Source: Rhodobacteraceae bacterium 63075 (lineage in GTDB: Bacteria > Pseudomonadota > Alphaproteobacteria > Rhodobacterales > Rhodobacteraceae). Taken from it: a stretch of DNA of 64,000 nucleotides. The position numbers were made by a program, and so were the translations under genes. Within the stretch, counting starts at the first letter, position 1, and each line of letters starts with the position of its first letter. The DNA is taken from positions 62,001 through 126,000 of the forward strand of contig QVMW01000008.1 in NCBI GenBank assembly GCA_003417655.1, in the 5' to 3' direction. Below are positions 6,518 to 15,794 of this stretch, piece by piece. Under the pieces are notes generated by a model. It was not told the origin of the DNA. It was given only the letters and a program-made list of their open reading frames with translations, and did no database searches.

Positions 6518-8740
6518 TCAGGAGGCGGGGCGATAGGCGATGTCTTCCGCCGCTTCGAAGCGGCCGCTGCCGAGCTTGCGGATTTTTCCGGCACGCAGGA
6601 GCTGCCCGAAGCTGCGCAGGCGATCCTCGCGCGATGTGTCGGCATGTTCCGTCTCGCCGAGCTTCTGCATGAGCTGCGGGCGCGAGAACGCGTCCTGGCC
6701 TTCGACGAAAGCCATGTAAGAAGCCGCAGCTTCGAGCACTTCGGAGAGGTTATGTGCTCCGACCATCTCGACATAGTCCGCAAAACTATCCTCCGCGTCC
6801 TCGGCCGTCATCTGTGCTTGCGACACCCTGACCCGGCGCGGCTGAACGGGGCCCTCGGGCTTGGGCGTATCCACGCGCTGTTCGGCGACGAGCTTCAGAG
6901 GCGCCGGGCGGCGCGGACGCGCGGTATGGGACGTTGTCATGGGGCGGCGCGGGCGGACGACGGTCTCGAGATCATCGCGGTAGACTTCCGTGTCCCGGCC
7001 CGTCGCGCCGAGATCGCCCCCGAGATCACGCTCGGCTTTCGTGGCCTTCACGGCGGCGCGAAGATGGGCGATCGCGCTACGGCGACCGCGGCCTTCGTCT
7101 TCTTCAAGCTTTGTGTTGGTCTCTTCGAGGATGCGCCCCATTTCCTCGTCGGCACCCGACTCGGACAATTGAACGCCGCGCTCTGAGCGGAGCGTGCTTG
7201 CGATCGCCGCATCTGCGTTGTCCTCGTCTTCGTCCGTGTCCAGCTCATCGGAGAAAAGATTGGTCGTGTCGTCGCCGTCCTCGTCGAAATCATCCGAAGC
7301 TGTCTCCTGCGCGCCGCCTTGGGCTAGTTCCGCCTCAACGGCGGCGAGCTCGCGCATCAGCTCGTCTTCTTCATCGGCAGAGAGCGAGCTTTCCTTGTCG
7401 CCATCTTCATTGCCGCCGTCTTCCTCGAGAGCGCCTCCAGCAACGGCGGCTTCGAAGTCTTCCCTTTTCATCTTGATGACACGGGCGCGAACCGGCGCAG
7501 GTGCTTCATCTTCCGCCAGGTCTTCCGACACGTCTTCCGACACGTCTTCTGCCTCGTCCTCGGTCTCATCGACAAAGGCTTCGGCAGAAAGCGCATCGTT
7601 GGCCGGATCGGTTTCGCCCGCGGCGTCGGAGGCGCTGAGCTTGTCGAGCAGAGCGCCGATATCGTCCTCGGCGTCTTCTTCGATCTCGAATACGTCTTCC
7701 GGAGCGGAGCTTGCCTCGGCTTTGGCCTCGTCCTCGGCGGCACGCTCTGTGACCGTCTCGTCAGCATAGATTTGGGCGGCTTCCTTCTCGTCATCGGCGG
7801 CGAGGGCGGCTGCGATATCGTCTTGTGCGCCGGTCAGGAATTCCTCGGTCGCGGCCTCTTCATCGGAGAGGACATCATTGGCATGCTCGTCTTCCGAGTA
7901 GTCACCGCCGCTGGAGGCTGTCTCGTTGCGAGAAACGACATCACGGATGCGCTGGAGCTTTGCCGCGACACTGTCGGGTTCTAGTGCAGCCGCCGTTGCG
8001 GGAGCGATGTCCGCCTGATCTTCCGCCTGATCGTCGTCAGTGTCGTCGCCCGTGGGGTCTTCTTCAGGCAGTTGGGAAGAACTGTCGTTGGGAGCCTCTT
8101 CGGAGTCCGTATCTTCCAAGGTTTCAGTTTGGCTCTCTTGCGTTTCGAGCACGTCTTCGGCCTCGGCCGATGCCTGGCTTTCGGCCACGAGTGTGGACAG
8201 GCCCTCGATTTCGCTGTCTGCTTCCTGTGAAAATGCTTCGGGCGTGTCGGCTTCGGCTGTCTCGGGAGCGTCCTCGGCTTCTAGGGGAGCTGGTTCAGAA
8301 GTGGGCGCTTCGACGCCAGCATCGGTGCTTTCCGGCTCGGAGCTGGCCTGTTCTTCCTGCGTTTGCGTCGCGCTGTCGGCGACAGCTTCGGAAACAGAGG
8401 GTTCTGCCTGTTCTTGTGCGACCGGGGCTTCCGGCTCTTCTTTCATTTCGGGTGACGGCGCGGCGGGGTTGGCGGCGGACCCTTGCGTATCGGCGCGCAG
8501 CACGAAAGTATTGTCCTCGCGATGCGCCTCGACGCGGCGGGCGATTTCGCGTTCCGCGATTCGGGCGAGCATTTCGGCATCGGGTGCCGGGGGCTCCGCG
8601 CCGAAGTAACGGTCATCAGCGGCCAGGTCGCGGAAATACTCGGCGATGGCTTTCATGGTCCCGAAAGAGTCGTCAAACCCCTCCAGCGTACAGGAGAAGG
8701 TTCCATAGGAGACCGTCAGGATCTTGCTGTTGTTAACCAT
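6518..8740 (-). CDS. large, very acidic conserved hypothetical protein
   Basis: The protein has 740 aa. A compact N-terminal domain (about 1-80, beginning MVNNSKILTVSYGTFSCTLEG and containing DDSFGTMKAIAEYFRDLAADDRYFGAEPP) and a compact C-terminal domain (about 640-740, ADYVEMVGAHNLSEVLEAAASYM ... SFGQLLRAGKIRKLGSGRFE, winged-helix-like) flank some 500 residues of Glu/Asp/Ala/Ser-rich low-complexity sequence. The end domains look like ones conserved in Rhodobacterales, where homologues may carry a CheA label; none of the histidine-kinase motifs is present. The function is unknown. An in-frame GTG at 8755 could add five residues, but the ATG at 8740 has the better upstream GGCGAG. Confidence 0.85.
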   Translation of the reverse strand: MVNNSKILTVSYGTFSCTLEGFDDSFGTMKAIAEYFRDLAADDRYFGAEPPAPDAEMLARIAEREIARRVEAHREDNTFVLRADTQGSAANPAAPSPEMKEEPEAPVAQEQAEPSVSEAVADSATQTQEEQASSEPESTDAGVEAPTSEPAPLEAEDAPETAEADTPEAFSQEADSEIEGLSTLVAESQASAEAEDVLETQESQTETLEDTDSEEAPNDSSSQLPEEDPTGDDTDDDQAEDQADIAPATAAALEPDSVAAKLQRIRDVVSRNETASSGGDYSEDEHANDVLSDEEAATEEFLTGAQDDIAAALAADDEKEAAQIYADETVTERAAEDEAKAEASSAPEDVFEIEEDAEDDIGALLDKLSASDAAGETDPANDALSAEAFVDETEDEAEDVSEDVSEDLAEDEAPAPVRARVIKMKREDFEAAVAGGALEEDGGNEDGDKESSLSADEEDELMRELAAVEAELAQGGAQETASDDFDEDGDDTTNLFSDELDTDEDEDNADAAIASTLRSERGVQLSESGADEEMGRILEETNTKLEEDEGRGRRSAIAHLRAAVKATKAERDLGGDLGATGRDTEVYRDDLETVVRPRRPMTTSHTARPRRPAPLKLVAEQRVDTPKPEGPVQPRRVRVSQAQMTAEDAEDSFADYVEMVGAHNLSEVLEAAASYMAFVEGQDAFSRPQLMQKLGETEHADTSREDRLRSFGQLLRAGKIRKLGSGRFEAAEDIAYRPAS

Positions 8741-8880
8741 GTTGATGCTCGCCACAGAAATTCTTGTTGCGACAGTTAATGAAGACCCAGAGCGTCGAAA
8801 CGTGACCGAATCTTCGGTTTTAAATGTATCATTTCATGTCAAGAATGTGGCTGTTATTCCTGAATAAGGCTTAAATACTG

Positions 8881-9579
8881 ATGATTTCCACGATTGTTCA
8901 CTCCATGGAACCAGTATTCCTGGTCGGCGGCGGCAAACATCGCGCGGCGGCGCTCAAGCGTGGCGCAGCGGTGACACGCCGCTTCGTGGCCGCCGATAGC
9001 GGGGCGGATTGGCTGGTTGGGGCAGGGGTTTTTCCGGAGCATGTGATCGGTGACCTCGATTCCGTGCGCCCGGAGACGTTGGTGGCATTGGGCGAGGACC
9101 GCACCACGCGGGTCGAGGAGCAGGACAGCACGGATTTCGAAAAATGCCTTGCGCGGATTGCGGCACCGCTTGTTCTCGGAGCCGGGTTCATCGGCGGCAG
9201 GGCGGATCATGAACTGGCAGCCTATCACGGGCTCGCGCGGTTTGCGCATCGGCCCACCGTTCTGATCGGTCCCGACGATGCAATCTGCCTCGCGCCGCCG
9301 CGCCTGGAAATCGACTTGTCGCTTGGCAGCCGGTTCTCGCTTTTCCCGCTGGCGCGGCTGCGTGCGCGCTCGCGCGGGCTGCGATGGGATGTGGATGAGG
9401 TGCGCTTCGCGCCGGGTGAGCAGATCGGCACGTCCAATCTGGTGACCGGTCCCGTCCGGCTGGAAGCCGATTCACCGAGACTGCTTGTTATTGTGCCGGT
9501 TGCGGCTCTTGAGATGTTGTGCACGGCTCTTCTGGAGGCTGTTCCGTGGCCTGAGCCGCATTCAGCCGCCGCCGGCTGA
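8881..9579 (+). CDS. thiN: thiamine pyrophosphokinase (thiamine diphosphokinase)
   Basis: This enzyme transfers pyrophosphate from ATP to thiamine to make the cofactor thiamine diphosphate. It has 232 aa. Motifs are AADSGADWL (about 37-45), the metal-binding GDLDS (Asp58, Asp60) and DSTDFEKCL, with GFIGGRADHELA in the active-site region and GTSNLVTG near the C terminus. A second in-frame Met at residue 9 (MEPVFLVGGG) fits the family start better than the first Met. No thi-box is visible upstream. Its 3' end overlaps that of the convergent DMT transporter gene by 92 bp. Confidence 0.9.
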   Translation: MISTIVHSMEPVFLVGGGKHRAAALKRGAAVTRRFVAADSGADWLVGAGVFPEHVIGDLDSVRPETLVALGEDRTTRVEEQDSTDFEKCLARIAAPLVLGAGFIGGRADHELAAYHGLARFAHRPTVLIGPDDAICLAPPRLEIDLSLGSRFSLFPLARLRARSRGLRWDVDEVRFAPGEQIGTSNLVTGPVRLEADSPRLLVIVPVAALEMLCTALLEAVPWPEPHSAAAG

Positions 9580-10456
9580 CTTCCTCGTAGATGATCACGT
9601 AGAGGCCCGCGGCCATGCTCAGGAAGATGCCGAGGCTGGCCATGCCGTTCGGCCACTCCGAGAAGATCAGCAAGCCGATGACGGCCGCAACGGGAATCTC
9701 GATATATTGCATGGGTGCGACAGTGGAGGAGGGAGCATGGCGGAGCGACCATGTCATGGCCAGATGGCCGAGCGTGCCCAGCACGCCGAGTGAGAGCACG
9801 AGGGCCCATTCACGCGATGAGAGGGGCGTCCATGTCAGCTCGGTGAGCGTGGCGACCGGGCCCAGCATCAGCGCGGGCAGGAGCAGCGCCGTAGCCATCA
9901 GCCCCGAGACATATTGCAGCCCGATCGGGTCGAGCTCGGCCGAGACCTGCCGGGTGATGAGCATGAAGAGCGAGAAGGCCAGCGCCGCCCCGAGCGGAAG
10001 GAGCGCGACCGCCCCGAGCGCCGCGAAGCTGGGCTGGATCACCAGGACCGTGCCTGCGAATCCCACGCCACAGGCCACGATACGGCGTATGCCGACTGTT
10101 TCGCCAAGCCAGAGCCAGCCAAGGACAAGATTTATGAAGGGGAGCACGAAGACGATGGCGATGGCATCGGCGAGCGGCATGTAGCGCAGGGCTGTGAACA
10201 TGAGCCCGATCGCCGCGATGTGCAGGACCGTGCGGAGCAGGCATGCCCAGCCGGCTTTTCTCGAAAGGCGCAAGGGACGCGCGGCCAGGAATATGAACGG
10301 CGAAAGCAAAAGGAGTTGCACGGCAAAGCGTATGAACAGGACAGGCCCGAGCGCGACCGACTCTCCGATCAGCTTGGCGACCGCGTCGCCCAGGGGGGCG
10401 ATAACGCAGAAACAAAGCATGAGGGCGATGCCCAATAGGGGACGGTCCTGTGACAT
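9488..10456 (-). CDS. DMT-superfamily EamA exporter
   Basis: The protein has about 322 aa with ten hydrophobic helices in two EamA repeats, the usual make-up of drug/metabolite exporters. Family-like segments are ALRYMPLADAIAIVFVLPF in the first repeat and SLRHAPSSTVAPMQYIEIP in the second, which places it near the RhaT/YdcZ-like DMT exporters. The substrate cannot be read from sequence. The start chosen is the ATG of MSQDRPLLG, 23 codons inside the open frame, because the residues before it are polar and unlike a first helix. The last 31 codons overlap thiN on the other strand. Confidence 0.88.
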   Translation of the reverse strand: MSQDRPLLGIALMLCFCVIAPLGDAVAKLIGESVALGPVLFIRFAVQLLLLSPFIFLAARPLRLSRKAGWACLLRTVLHIAAIGLMFTALRYMPLADAIAIVFVLPFINLVLGWLWLGETVGIRRIVACGVGFAGTVLVIQPSFAALGAVALLPLGAALAFSLFMLITRQVSAELDPIGLQYVSGLMATALLLPALMLGPVATLTELTWTPLSSREWALVLSLGVLGTLGHLAMTWSLRHAPSSTVAPMQYIEIPVAAVIGLLIFSEWPNGMASLGIFLSMAAGLYVIIYEEVSRRRLNAAQATEQPPEEPCTTSQEPQPAQ

Positions 10457-10602
10457 GACGTGTACGTTAGGTGCGAATTCTGCGTAAGGCAACTTAAAGT
10501 TGTATCTTGCGGGCGTATCCACCATGGCGGGCTTTCAGGCGCTTGTACTGCGGCGCGCGCAGGCACGAGCCCGATGCGCAGCAAGCCCTTCCGGACCCCT
10601 GT

Positions 10603-11979
10603 TCAGCAGTTGGGGATATTCACGGCCAGACCGCCGAGCGATGTCTCTTTATATTTCTCGCTCATGTCTGCCCCTGTCTGGCGCATGGTCTCGATACAGG
10701 CATCGAGCGGGACAAGGTGTGTTCCGTCGCCCCTGAGCGCGAGCGACGCGGCCGAGACCGCCTTGATCGCGCCGAGCCCGTTGCGCTCGATGCAGGGCAC
10801 CTGCACGAGGCCCTTGACCGGGTCGCATGTCATCCCGAGGTGGTGCTCCAGGGCGATCTCGGCCGCGTTCTCCACCTGTTCGGGTGTGCCGCCCATGACC
10901 GCGCAGAGGCCTGCGGCTGACATGGCGGAGGCGGAGCCGACCTCGGCCTGGCAGCCTGCTTCAGCACCGGAAATCGAGGCGTTGAACTTGACCAGGCCGC
11001 CGATGGCCGCGGCGGTCAGCAGGAATTCCTCGACCTTGCTCTCCGCGGCCCCGGGCACGTGATCGAGCCAGTAGCGGATCGTGGCCGGGACCACGCCGGC
11101 GGCACCGTTGGTCGGTGCCGTGACGACCTGCCCGCCGGCCGCGTTCTCCTCGTTGACGGCCATGGCATAGGTGCTCATCCAGTCGTTGATCGTGTGCGGC
11201 GCGTTGATGTTCATGCCACGCTCGGCCTGGAGCGCGTCGTAGATGCCCTTGGCACGGCGCTTGACCATCAGCCCGCCGGGGAGTTCGCCTTCGGTTGTCA
11301 GCCCACGGTTGATGCAGTCGTTCATCACCTGCCAGATCCGCGCCGTGCCGGCGCGAAGGTTCTCGGGTCCGCCCCGGGCGATCTCGTTCTCGGTCTTCAT
11401 CTGGGCGATCGACTTGCCGGAGGTCCTGGCCATGTCCAGCATTTCCGCGGCGGACTTGAACGGGTAGGGGATTGGCGGGCCGTCATCATCGGTCGCCTTG
11501 CCTTGGGCCAGCTCTGCCTCGGTCAGCACGAAGCCGCCGCCGATCGAATAATAGGTCTCTCGGAGCGTAACGTCGCCCTGGGCATCGGTGGCCATGAGGA
11601 TCATGCCGTTGGCGTGGCCCTCGAGCGGCGGGCCGAAATCGAAGAGCAGGTCTTCCTTGGGCGAGAAGTGAAGCGCGGGCAGGCCCGGAGGCGTCACCGT
11701 GCCGCTCTCGCGGATCGCGGCGAGCGTCGCCTCGGCCTTTTCGGCATCGTATGTTTCAGGCACGAACCCGGCAAGGCCGAGGATTGTGGCACCGTCGGTT
11801 GCATGGCCAATGCCGGTGAAGGCAAGCGAGCCGTGCAGCGAGCCTTTCAGGCCGTGAAATTCGAAGGGCGAGGCGCGCATCAGATCGAGAAAGCGCGCAG
11901 CGGCAACCATCGGCCCCATCGTGTGTGACGAGGAGGGGCCGACGCCGATCTTGAACATGTCGAAAACGGAAAGAAACAT
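10603..11979 (-). CDS. sdaA: L-serine ammonia-lyase (serine dehydratase)
   Basis: This iron-sulfur enzyme deaminates L-serine to pyruvate and ammonia. The 458 aa hold both domains in one chain. The N-terminal beta domain starts [24 protein letters not shown], which bears the SSHT signature. The alpha domain (from about residue 185) holds [29 protein letters not shown] and [14 protein letters not shown]. The Cys residues in GCQ, TCD and DAC are the expected cluster ligands. The 3' neighbour region (10457-10602) holds no gene. Upstream is a 403-bp non-coding stretch shared with divergent rpiA. Confidence 0.97.
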   Translation of the reverse strand: MFLSVFDMFKIGVGPSSSHTMGPMVAAARFLDLMRASPFEFHGLKGSLHGSLAFTGIGHATDGATILGLAGFVPETYDAEKAEATLAAIRESGTVTPPGLPALHFSPKEDLLFDFGPPLEGHANGMILMATDAQGDVTLRETYYSIGGGFVLTEAELAQGKATDDDGPPIPYPFKSAAEMLDMARTSGKSIAQMKTENEIARGGPENLRAGTARIWQVMNDCINRGLTTEGELPGGLMVKRRAKGIYDALQAERGMNINAPHTINDWMSTYAMAVNEENAAGGQVVTAPTNGAAGVVPATIRYWLDHVPGAAESKVEEFLLTAAAIGGLVKFNASISGAEAGCQAEVGSASAMSAAGLCAVMGGTPEQVENAAEIALEHHLGMTCDPVKGLVQVPCIERNGLGAIKAVSAASLALRGDGTHLVPLDACIETMRQTGADMSEKYKETSLGGLAVNIPNC

Positions 11980-12382
11980 TCAGGTTGCCGATCCTTCGGG
12001 CGGTTTTGGACAGCCGGTCGCCGTGGGCGGGCCTTGGCCGCCGCTTCATGCTTAGCTAGCGCGCCGCGTGGCAGCGTGGTATTCGATTTGAGACGCAAGC
12101 GCGCGCAAATGCGGCGTTTGTCCGATCTCGCCCCAATTCTCAACAGACATGGGAGAATGTTCAAGCCGGCGCAAGGGCGTGGCACCTTGAGCAGTGCGCC
12201 GTTCGTGGCACAGCCGCCGGATCTGCCCCGGTTTCGGGCCTGCGTCAGCGCAAACCCCAGGCGACGACGCGGCGGCAGAGCCGGTTGTTCCCGAATTCAG
12301 GTCCGTTTTCCGGGAAGAAAACGGATGCGTCTGCTCCGGCAGTTTCCTATAAGGCGGCAGGGGACAAGAAAAGGGCGCTGCC
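11980..12382. other. divergent intergenic region sdaA/rpiA
   Basis: This 403-bp stretch is between two divergent genes and presumably holds both promoters. A hairpin at 12303-12324 (CCGTTTTC with GAAAACGG, 6-nt loop) resembles the one at 59923-59941, sharing GAAGAAAACGGAT. A 32-codon minus-strand frame at 12052-12150 has no ribosome site and is not called. Confidence 0.5.
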
Positions 12383-13171
12383 ATGAGCGGAGAATTATCA
12401 CCCATCGACAAGGCCAAGTTCGTCGCCGCCAAGCGCGCGGCGGAGTTTGTCGAGGACGGCATGAGAGTCGGGCTCGGCACGGGCAGCACCGCCGCCTGGC
12501 TGGTGCGCTGCCTTGGCGAGGCGGTGCGCGATGACGGGCTCAAGATCAAGGGGGTGCCGACCTCGACGCGCACGGCAGAGCTTGCCCGCGATGTGGGCAT
12601 CGAGGTGATCTCGCTCGACGAGGCGAAGTGGCTCGATCTGACGATCGACGGGGCTGACGAGTTCGACGGGGATCTCAACCTCATCAAGGGCGGTGGCGGG
12701 GCCCTCCTGCAGGAAAAGATCGTGGCGACGGCTTCCGACCAGATGGTCGTGATCGCCGATATAGGCAAGGAAGTGGAGCAGCTGGGCGCCTTTCCGCTGC
12801 CTGTCGAGGTTATCCCCTTCGGCTGGCAGACCACGAAGGCGCTGATCGAGGAGATGCTGGTGAGCATGGATGTGCTTGGCCGCGACACGACGCTGCGGAT
12901 GAACGGGGATGTGCCCTATGTCACCGATGAGGGGAACCACATCCTCGACCTGCACCTTGCCCGCATCGGCAACGTGCGCCAGCTCAGCTTCGTGCTCAAC
13001 CAGATCCCCGGCGTGGTGGAGAACGGGCTGTTCATCGATATTTGCGACCAGGTGGTCGTGGGCTATGGCGACGGAAAGGTCGAGATTCGCGATATCAACG
13101 CGGGCACGGTCGAGACGGACCGGCTGGATTTCCTCGAGGAGGACAACCTTTTCACCGACCTGATGGATTGA
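12383..13171 (+). CDS. rpiA: ribose-5-phosphate isomerase A
   Basis: The enzyme interconverts ribose 5-phosphate and ribulose 5-phosphate in the pentose phosphate pathway. It has 262 aa. Visible are the phosphate loop GLGTGSTAAW (30-39), DGADEFD (about 89-95) with the catalytic Asp and Glu/Asp pair, and KGGGGALLQEKI (102-113) with the catalytic Glu/Lys. It is 30 or so residues longer at the C terminus than E. coli RpiA, common in alphaproteobacteria. It ends ten bases before gor, so the two form an operon that ties NADPH-linked sugar metabolism to glutathione reduction. Confidence 0.96.
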   Translation: MSGELSPIDKAKFVAAKRAAEFVEDGMRVGLGTGSTAAWLVRCLGEAVRDDGLKIKGVPTSTRTAELARDVGIEVISLDEAKWLDLTIDGADEFDGDLNLIKGGGGALLQEKIVATASDQMVVIADIGKEVEQLGAFPLPVEVIPFGWQTTKALIEEMLVSMDVLGRDTTLRMNGDVPYVTDEGNHILDLHLARIGNVRQLSFVLNQIPGVVENGLFIDICDQVVVGYGDGKVEIRDINAGTVETDRLDFLEEDNLFTDLMD

Positions 13172-13181
13172 AGGACTGAAC

Positions 13182-14537
13182 ATGAGTTTTGACTACGACC
13201 TTTTCGTGATCGGCGGCGGCTCGGGCGGAGTGCGCGCCGCGCGCGTCGCGGCGCAGGGCGGCGCGAAGGTCGCGCTGGCCGAGGAGAGCCGCTATGGCGG
13301 CACCTGCGTGATCCGGGGATGTGTGCCCAAGAAGCTGATGGTCTTCGCCAGCGAATATCCCGGCCACATCGAAGATGCGCAGGCCTATGGCTGGGATGTC
13401 ACGGGGGGCGATTTCGACTGGCTGGCTTTCCGGGGCAAGCTGGAGGGCGAGCTGGACAGGCTGGAGGGTGTCTATCGCAGCCTCTTGAAGAACAGCGGCG
13501 TCGAGACATTCGATACCCGCGCGAAGCTTGTCGGCGCGCATGAGGTCGAACTGGCCGATGGGACACGCAAGAGCGCCAAGCATATCCTGCTGGCCATGGG
13601 CGGCTGGCCCGTGAAGCCGGAGCAGAAAGGGGCCGAGCTGGGCATCACGTCGAACGAGATCTTCCATCTCGGCAAGCTGCCCGGCAAGATGCTCATCGTC
13701 GGCGGCGGATATATCGCCTGCGAGTTTGCCTGCATCCTGAACGGCCTTGGCGTCGAGGTGACGCAGTATTACCGCGGTGAGCAGATCCTGCGCGGGTTCG
13801 ATGGCGAGGCGCGCGGGCTGGTCAGCGAAGAGATGATCCAGAAGGGTGTCGACCTGCACCTCGGCACCAATATCCTCGAGATGGAGAAGACCGGGGAGGG
13901 CATTCGCGTCAAGGCCTCCAACGGCAGGACGGATGTCTTCGACGAGGTCATGTTCGCCACCGGGCGGGCCCCGAACACGCGCGATATGGGGCTCGAGGAG
14001 TTGGGGCTGGAACTCGGCCGCAATGGCGAAGTGATCGTTGATGAATACAGCCAGACGAAAGTGCCCAGCATCTACGCGATCGGCGATGTGACCGACCGCG
14101 TGAACCTCACACCGGTCGCGATCCGCGAGGGGATGGCTTTCGTCGAGACGGTGTTCAACGGCAATCCGACGCCGGTGGATCATGAGCTGATCCCGACGGC
14201 GATCTTCACGCAGCCGGAGATGGGCACGATCGGGCTCAGCGAGGAGGAAGCGCGCGAGCAGGAACCTGTAGAAATCTATTGCACATCCTTCAAACCGATG
14301 CAGCAGAGCTTCGCGGGCCGTGCGGACCGCGTGCTCATGAAGCTCGTTGTCAGTCAGCAGTCGCGCAAGGTGCTCGGCTGTCATATTGTCGCGCCGGGGG
14401 CAGGGGAAATGATCCAGCTTGCCGGTATCGCCGTTAAAATGGGGGCAACCAAGGAAGACTTCGACCGCACCGTTGCGGTCCACCCGACGATGAGCGAGGA
14501 AATCGTGACGATGCGCGAGCCTGTTCGCAAGGCTTGA
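13182..14537 (+). CDS. gor: glutathione-disulfide reductase
   Basis: This NADPH-dependent flavoenzyme reduces oxidised glutathione in the cytoplasm. It has 451 aa. The FAD-binding GGGSGGVRAAR (11-21) is followed by the redox disulfide GGTCVIRGCVPKK (Cys42, Cys47), a second nucleotide-binding GGGYIACEF (about 178-186), the FAD motif YAIGDVTDRVNLTPVAIREG (about 303-322), and the C-terminal dimer-interface HPTMSEE whose His serves as acid/base. All key residues are present. It lies in tandem after rpiA. Confidence 0.96.
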   Translation: MSFDYDLFVIGGGSGGVRAARVAAQGGAKVALAEESRYGGTCVIRGCVPKKLMVFASEYPGHIEDAQAYGWDVTGGDFDWLAFRGKLEGELDRLEGVYRSLLKNSGVETFDTRAKLVGAHEVELADGTRKSAKHILLAMGGWPVKPEQKGAELGITSNEIFHLGKLPGKMLIVGGGYIACEFACILNGLGVEVTQYYRGEQILRGFDGEARGLVSEEMIQKGVDLHLGTNILEMEKTGEGIRVKASNGRTDVFDEVMFATGRAPNTRDMGLEELGLELGRNGEVIVDEYSQTKVPSIYAIGDVTDRVNLTPVAIREGMAFVETVFNGNPTPVDHELIPTAIFTQPEMGTIGLSEEEAREQEPVEIYCTSFKPMQQSFAGRADRVLMKLVVSQQSRKVLGCHIVAPGAGEMIQLAGIAVKMGATKEDFDRTVAVHPTMSEEIVTMREPVRKA

Positions 14538-14608
14538 ATTCTGCGAAAATGCACACACCTTAGGAATAGCCTAGTTACTGGGAATACAAACAGAGAGGAC
14601 GACTGCAA

Positions 14609-15790
14609 ATGGCAGGCAATTCTGGCGGCCCCTGGGGCGGCGGCGGACATGACGGCGGAGACGGGCGGGATGACCGCAACGACCGTCCGGGCGATCAGCG
14701 TGGCCAGCGGCCCAACGGAGGGCGCGGCGGCAATGATCCGCAGATCCCCGAGATCGACGAGCTTGTGAAAAAAGGCCAGGAGCAGCTTCGTGTGCTCATG
14801 GGCGGACGTGGCGGCGGCCGCGGCGATGGTGGCGGAAGCGGCGCATCGGGCGGTGGCCCGGGCCTGAGCCGTGGCACCATTGGGCTCGGCCTTCTGGTCG
14901 TGTTCGGACTTTGGCTCTTCCAGAGTTTCTACACTGTCAAGCCGGAAGAACAATCGGTCGAACTGTTCCTGGGGGAATTCTACCAGGTCGGCAATCCCGG
15001 TCTCAATTTCGCACCTTGGCCCATCATCACTGCTCAGACTGTCAACGTCACTTCGGAGCGAACCGAAGACATCGGGCAGCGCCAGGGCCGCGGCAATGAA
15101 GGGCTCATGCTCACAACAGACGCCAATATCGTGGACATCAACTTCCAAGTGGTTTGGAATATTGCCGATCCGTCGCTGTTGTTGTTCAACATTCGCGATC
15201 CTCAGCTGACCGTGCAGGCCGTGTCTGAATCGGTCATGCGTGAGATCATCGCGCGGTCGAACCTCGCCCCGATCCTCAACCGTGACCGTGGGATCATCGC
15301 TGATACAGCGATGGAAAATATCCAGGAGACGCTTGATGAGTACGAAAGCGGTATTCGTATCGTCCGGGTCAACCTCGACAAGGCTGACCCACCCGAAGAA
15401 GTGATCGACTCCTTCCGGCAGGTTCAGGCTGCTGAACAGGAACGTGACAGGCTTCAACGCCAGGCCGATGCCTATGCCAACCGCGTGCTTGCCGAAGCCC
15501 GGGGTGAGGCAGCACAGACACTCGAACAGGCGGAAGGCTACCGAGCTCGCGTTGTGAACGAAGCCAAGGGTGATGCGAGCCGCTTCACCTCTGTTCTGAC
15601 AGAATACAGCAAGGCGCCCGAAGTGACCCGCAAACGCCTTTATCTGGAAACGATGCAACGTGTCATGGGCGAGATCGACAAGACAATCCTCGACAATTCC
15701 GTCGTAGGCGCTGAAGGCAGTGGCGGCATTGTCCCCTACCTGCCGCTCAATGAGCTGCGTCGGAACTCCACGACAGGACAAGGGAATTAA
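14609..15790 (+). CDS. hflK: FtsH protease modulator HflK
   Basis: The protein has 393 aa. A Gly/Asp/Arg-rich N-terminal tail (1-90), a single membrane helix (about 92-108, GLGLLVVFGLWLFQSF) and a large SPFH/band-7 domain (about 108-320) follow in order, with a long coiled coil (AAEQERDRLQRQADAYANRVLAEARGE begins near 270). HflK and HflC form the periplasm-exposed cage around FtsH and moderate its proteolysis of membrane proteins. The hflC start is four bases after this stop. The tail is richer in Gly than in E. coli HflK. Confidence 0.96.
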   Translation: MAGNSGGPWGGGGHDGGDGRDDRNDRPGDQRGQRPNGGRGGNDPQIPEIDELVKKGQEQLRVLMGGRGGGRGDGGGSGASGGGPGLSRGTIGLGLLVVFGLWLFQSFYTVKPEEQSVELFLGEFYQVGNPGLNFAPWPIITAQTVNVTSERTEDIGQRQGRGNEGLMLTTDANIVDINFQVVWNIADPSLLLFNIRDPQLTVQAVSESVMREIIARSNLAPILNRDRGIIADTAMENIQETLDEYESGIRIVRVNLDKADPPEEVIDSFRQVQAAEQERDRLQRQADAYANRVLAEARGEAAQTLEQAEGYRARVVNEAKGDASRFTSVLTEYSKAPEVTRKRLYLETMQRVMGEIDKTILDNSVVGAEGSGGIVPYLPLNELRRNSTTGQGN

Positions 15791-15794
15791 GACC

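Noticed and set aside
7500..7560. Short repeated units that look CRISPR-like
   Set aside because: They are codon-level repeats (TCTTCCGACACG) within the acidic protein; no spacers.
12052..12150. 32-codon minus-strand frame between sdaA and rpiA
   Set aside because: No ribosome site, and no recognisable domain; likely chance.
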